Shown piece by piece: positions 45,993 through 48,756 of a stretch of DNA of 48,756 bases. The position numbers and the translations under genes are program-made. Every line of letters starts with the position of its first letter. The stretch's first letter is position 1. The stretch lies in assembly GCF_900111165.1 (NCBI RefSeq), contig NZ_FOGH01000021.1:1-48756 (forward strand), read 5' to 3'. The stretch is from Nitrosomonas sp. Nm51. Its GTDB lineage: Bacteria > Pseudomonadota > Gammaproteobacteria > Burkholderiales > Nitrosomonadaceae. The notes beneath the pieces were generated by a model. That model had not been told where the DNA came from. It was given only the letters and a program-made list of their open reading frames with translations, and did not search any database.

Positions 45993-46899
45993 AAACGGAC
46001 AGGTGGGTTGGGAGTTGCAGCGCAGCCTGGCGCCGCTGGTATCGTCGGATCAATTGTTTGTTCTTGGATCGGACAGCCCGGCTTTATGCGGCAATCTTGC
46101 CAACCCGAAGGGTATCCGGCAAACAGTGCGCACTGTCAAGCCGGACATCATTATCAATGCGGCTGCATACACCGCAGTCGATAAAGCAGAACAGGAATCG
46201 CAGCTTGCACAGACTATTAATGCCGATGCGCCTTCCGTTATGGCCGAAGAAGCCAGACGACTGAATGCCTGGCTGATCCATTATTCGACCGATTATGTGT
46301 TTGACGGCAGCGGCGATCAGCCTTGGACAGAGACAGATACAACGGGTCCGCTGAATGTTTACGGCAGAACCAAGCTGACAGGAGAAGATAATATTATTGC
46401 ATCGGGCTGTGCGCATATTATTTTGCGCACCAGCTGGGTTTATGCCGCTTATGGCAACAATTTTGTCAGAACCATACTCAGACTCGCCCGTGAACGCGAT
46501 CAGCTGCAGATTGTCGACGACCAGTTCGGCGCACCCACGGGCGCAGAGTTGATCGCGGATGTGGCTGCCCATATCGTCCATACATTGCGCGATCAAAAAA
46601 ATGCGGCGGCTGTCGGCGGGTTGTATCATTTGACTGCGCAAGGCTGTATATCCTGGTATGGTTTCGCGCACTTCATACTTGCACAGGCAGCTGAAGCCGG
46701 TATGCCACTAAACCTGGTGCCGGACAATCTGCATCCGATTCCCAGTTGCGATTATCCGACACCAGCGAAGCGTCCGTTAAATTCGCGGCTGGAGACAACG
46801 AGGATTCAGAAGACGTTTAACCTGTGTCTGCCTGAATGGCAAAACGGCGTATCGCGGGTGCTGATCGAAATGTTGGCTGATCCAGCCTTTGTTTCCTAG
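45970..46899 (+). CDS. rfbD: dTDP-4-dehydrorhamnose reductase
   Basis: The protein has 309 residues from ATG 45970, chosen because GGAG at 45961-45964 is at the right distance; a GTG two codons earlier overlaps it. The NAD(P) motif GKNGQVG, the TDYVFDG segment, and YGRTKLTGE (YxxxK) identify RfbD/RmlD. It completes dTDP-L-rhamnose for lipopolysaccharide or exopolysaccharide. Its stop TAG lies within CTAG of a degenerate repeat end. Confidence 0.95.
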   Translation: MKILLFGKNGQVGWELQRSLAPLVSSDQLFVLGSDSPALCGNLANPKGIRQTVRTVKPDIIINAAAYTAVDKAEQESQLAQTINADAPSVMAEEARRLNAWLIHYSTDYVFDGSGDQPWTETDTTGPLNVYGRTKLTGEDNIIASGCAHIILRTSWVYAAYGNNFVRTILRLARERDQLQIVDDQFGAPTGAELIADVAAHIVHTLRDQKNAAAVGGLYHLTAQGCISWYGFAHFILAQAAEAGMPLNLVPDNLHPIPSCDYPTPAKRPLNSRLETTRIQKTFNLCLPEWQNGVSRVLIEMLADPAFVS

Positions 46900-46932
46900 T
46901 ACTTTATCGATTTTGTATTGATGGATAAAGTG
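46896..46932 (+). repeat. Degenerate remnant of the MITE-like family (copy E)
   Basis: CTAGTACTTTATCGATTTTG at 46896-46915 and the bases after it match the left arm of copy D at 22 of 29 positions. It is followed by GGATAAAGT, so ACTTTATC and GATAAAGT form an 8-bp hairpin. No interior is left. The hairpin stands directly after the rfbD stop and may help end transcription. Confidence 0.55.
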
Positions 46933-47333
46933 ATTTTGATTTTATCCGTGCATCTTTGGTTGTAAAGCGCCAATTTACGCGAATTTGTTTTTTATTTGAT
47001 TTGATAAGGTTTGCTTCACTTTTTCTAAGGATAAAAATATGGTAAATTTTTGTGTCAAATTTTGACAGTGGCTGTCATTAAAGTGTTAAGATGGCGCGTC
47101 AAGCGCTAGACACATTATAAGTTTTTATGTTATTAGAAAATTATTAGAAAAAGTTGTATGGCCAGTTTGTTATTATTGTATGTGTTATATGAATTACCTG
47201 CTGATGTTTTTGTCTTAGTCTTATCAGGTATTCGCGTTTAAAAAAAGCGAGCAAGGACATTGCCAGGCTGTTTTTGAATATACCGCTTCAAATTGTATAA
47301 AAATTTTAGGTTTTAAGAGAAGGACGGTTTTTT
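46933..47333 (+). promoter_or_regulatory. Upstream region of the desaturase gene with a dyad over a -35 box
   Basis: This 400-base region is AT-rich with no gene. TTGACA at 47062-47067 overlaps a perfect dyad, TGACAG TGG CTGTCA (47063-47077). A weak -10 (TAAGAT, 19 bases downstream) follows. A dyad on the -35 box is a typical repressor site. The leader to the desaturase ATG would be over 200 bases long and holds no clear structured element. Confidence 0.45.
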
Positions 47334-48524
47334 ATGATTTCAGATTTTCTCAATTTAATTTCGGGTGTTATAGATATGCCTTGGTGGGGATATGTTGTTG
47401 TTACGCTGGTACTGACACATATTACAATTGCCAGCATAACAATTTATTTACACCGGCACTCAGCCCACAGAGCACTGGAGTTACATTCCATTCCCAGTCA
47501 TTTTTTTCGATTCTGGCTCTGGCTTACAACAGGAATGGTGACAAAAGAATGGACAGCAATACATCGCAAGCACCATGCTAAATGCGAAACCCCGGATGAT
47601 CCGCACAGTCCGATGATTTACGGTATCAAAAAGGTGTTGACCGAGGGTGCAGAACTTTATCGAATTGAATCAAAAAACAAAGAAACACTGGAACGTTATG
47701 GATATGGTACGCCGGATGACTGGGTTGAACGCAACATATACAGTAAACACAGCGCTAAAGGCATTGCGTTGATGCTGATTATAAATATAATTCTGTTTGG
47801 CCCGATTGGTTTAACAATCTGGGCTATTCAAATGATGTGGACGCCGCTTTTTGCTGCAGGTGTAATTAATGGTGTTGGACATTACTGGGGATATCGTAAT
47901 TTTCAGGCGGAAGATGCGAGCCGTAATGTTGTGCCATGGGGTATTCTGATCGGTGGTGAAGAATTACATAACAACCATCATGCCTATGCAACGTCCGCCC
48001 GGTTGTCGAACAAGTGGTACGAATTTGATATCGGCTGGTTGTACATACGTTTGCTTGAAATGATGGGATTGGCAAAAGTTAAAAAAGTAGCGCCCAAGCT
48101 AAGGTTCAATAAAGGCAAAACGCAGTGTGACCTGGATACGTTACATGCAGTTATCTCGCATCGTTATGAAGTGCTGGCGAAATATTCCAAATCACTGAAA
48201 GTGGCATTTGCAGAAGAAATCGTTCATTTGAAAGAATCAATCTCGCATTATGATATTGACAAATCAACGTTAAAACGCTGGCTTCTGGCAGATGCGAAAA
48301 CATTACAGGCACATGAGCGTGAAACGCTCAGCCAGGTATTGAGTAAGACCAAAACCCTGGATACAATCTATTCCATGAGAGAAGAATTGATCGAAATTTG
48401 GCAACGTTCGACCGCATCGAAAGATGAGTTGGTCAAACAGCTGGAAGACTGGTGTAAACGTGCCGAAGAAAGTGGTATAGAAGTTTTGAGATCTTTTTCT
48501 CAGCGATTGCGTTGTTATGCCTGA
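47334..48524 (+). CDS. Fatty-acid (acyl) desaturase, DesA-like
   Basis: The protein has 396 residues. It is a membrane di-iron desaturase with three His boxes: HRHSAH (about 40-45), HRKHH (about 77-81) and HNNHH (about 212-216). Membrane segments lie at about 15-35 and 140-180. Residues from about 265 on are a long helical, charged extension beyond the standard fold; such extensions occur in proteobacterial DesA proteins. It inserts a double bond in acyl chains, adjusting membrane fluidity. AAGGAC lies about 10 bases before the ATG. Confidence 0.9.
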   Translation: MISDFLNLISGVIDMPWWGYVVVTLVLTHITIASITIYLHRHSAHRALELHSIPSHFFRFWLWLTTGMVTKEWTAIHRKHHAKCETPDDPHSPMIYGIKKVLTEGAELYRIESKNKETLERYGYGTPDDWVERNIYSKHSAKGIALMLIINIILFGPIGLTIWAIQMMWTPLFAAGVINGVGHYWGYRNFQAEDASRNVVPWGILIGGEELHNNHHAYATSARLSNKWYEFDIGWLYIRLLEMMGLAKVKKVAPKLRFNKGKTQCDLDTLHAVISHRYEVLAKYSKSLKVAFAEEIVHLKESISHYDIDKSTLKRWLLADAKTLQAHERETLSQVLSKTKTLDTIYSMREELIEIWQRSTASKDELVKQLEDWCKRAEESGIEVLRSFSQRLRCYA

Positions 48525-48570
48525 ATAAATAATCACTGTCTTTTTGCTACAAGTTATAAAGAGACAATAA

Positions 48571-48615
48571 CCGAACACAAAGAACCCGTGTAAAACACGG
48601 GTTCTTTGTGTTCGG
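48571..48615 (+). terminator. Strong hairpin terminator after the desaturase gene
   Basis: A perfect 21-bp stem at 48571-48591 (CCGAACACAAAGAACCCGTG then T) and 48595-48615 has loop AAA. It is 46 bases past the desaturase stop. The downstream U-run is weak, so it may also act as an mRNA-stabilising hairpin or serve both strands. Nothing else is visible between it and the window end. Confidence 0.8.
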
Positions 48616-48756
48616 TGTTTAACCGCGACCGTTCCCGTATTTTTTATTATAAACTGTCTACTTAGTCGATGCTTAAATACATTCAAGTGATTGATATTAA
48701 TTATAAATATCAATAATTGTACTGTTCAGATCGACCAGAAAATGATAAAATGAGCA

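Noticed and set aside
44907..46899. A complete dTDP-rhamnose operon
   Set aside because: Only rfbB and rfbD are found. No rfbA or rfbC frame exists in the window.
48303..48713. A 136-residue minus-strand ORF over the desaturase 3' end
   Set aside because: It runs through the 21-bp terminator hairpin and antisense to the desaturase tail, so it is a shadow frame.
1..48756. CRISPR array or cas genes
   Set aside because: No regularly spaced repeats of 24-40 bases and no cas-like protein were seen. The repeats present are dispersed elements.

Overview
The window looks like the chromosome of a betaproteobacterium, most likely of the Nitrosomonas group. The evidence is the tmRNA tag (ANDENYALAA), the conserved order of housekeeping genes (gph-ubiG-deaminase, clpB, dapA-bamC, accA-tilS, msrB-msrA-roxA) and dispersed palindromic repeats in the gaps. 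The assignment is an inference from gene content; no ribosomal RNA is present.

Positions 1 to about 11,700 are a genomic island inserted at the 3' end of ssrA (tmRNA). A P4-type tyrosine integrase lies next to the tmRNA, and the far island boundary is beyond the left edge. The cargo is a six-gene, translationally coupled operon (about 1787-10234). It encodes a HsdM-type adenine methylase with an N-terminal PD-(D/E)XK nuclease domain, a HsdS specificity subunit, a 64-residue small protein, a winged-helix-like protein, a DndD-like SMC ATPase, and a DndE domain fused to a HerA/FtsK-type ATPase. There is no HsdR helicase and no DndA/B/C sulphur-transfer enzyme. The locus therefore looks like a hybrid defence system in which DndD/DndE-type ATPases serve a methylation-based system. 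A divergent pair of unrecognised genes lies to the left and is cut by what may be an IS21-like end.

Positions 11,700-22,800 hold ssrA, gph, ubiG, an MTA/SAH-type deaminase, an OmpA-family protein, a GldA/GldF/GldG/DUF4340 ABC export cluster, mutM, proC and a YggT-family gene. Positions 22,800-38,400 hold rluE, a GlcD-type FAD oxidase, a DolP-like BON lipoprotein, mlaA, rubredoxin and its reductase, a YciI-like gene, a parvulin isomerase, alr, lplT, clpB with a sigma-32 promoter, dapA and bamC.

Positions 38,400-39,900 are a repeat-rich patch with two 48-residue lipoprotein genes, two palindromic elements and a transposase remnant. Positions 39,900-48,756 hold the redox-repair operon msrB-msrA-roxA, then accA-tilS, rfbB-rfbD and a fatty-acid desaturase ending in a 21-bp hairpin terminator.

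A family of about 260-285 bp MITE-like elements with CTATC(A/C)ATATGATATTGCCGG-type ends occurs at least four times, plus one degenerate remnant. These copies interrupt the Gld cluster, flank rluE in inverted orientation and supply the rluE stop codon.
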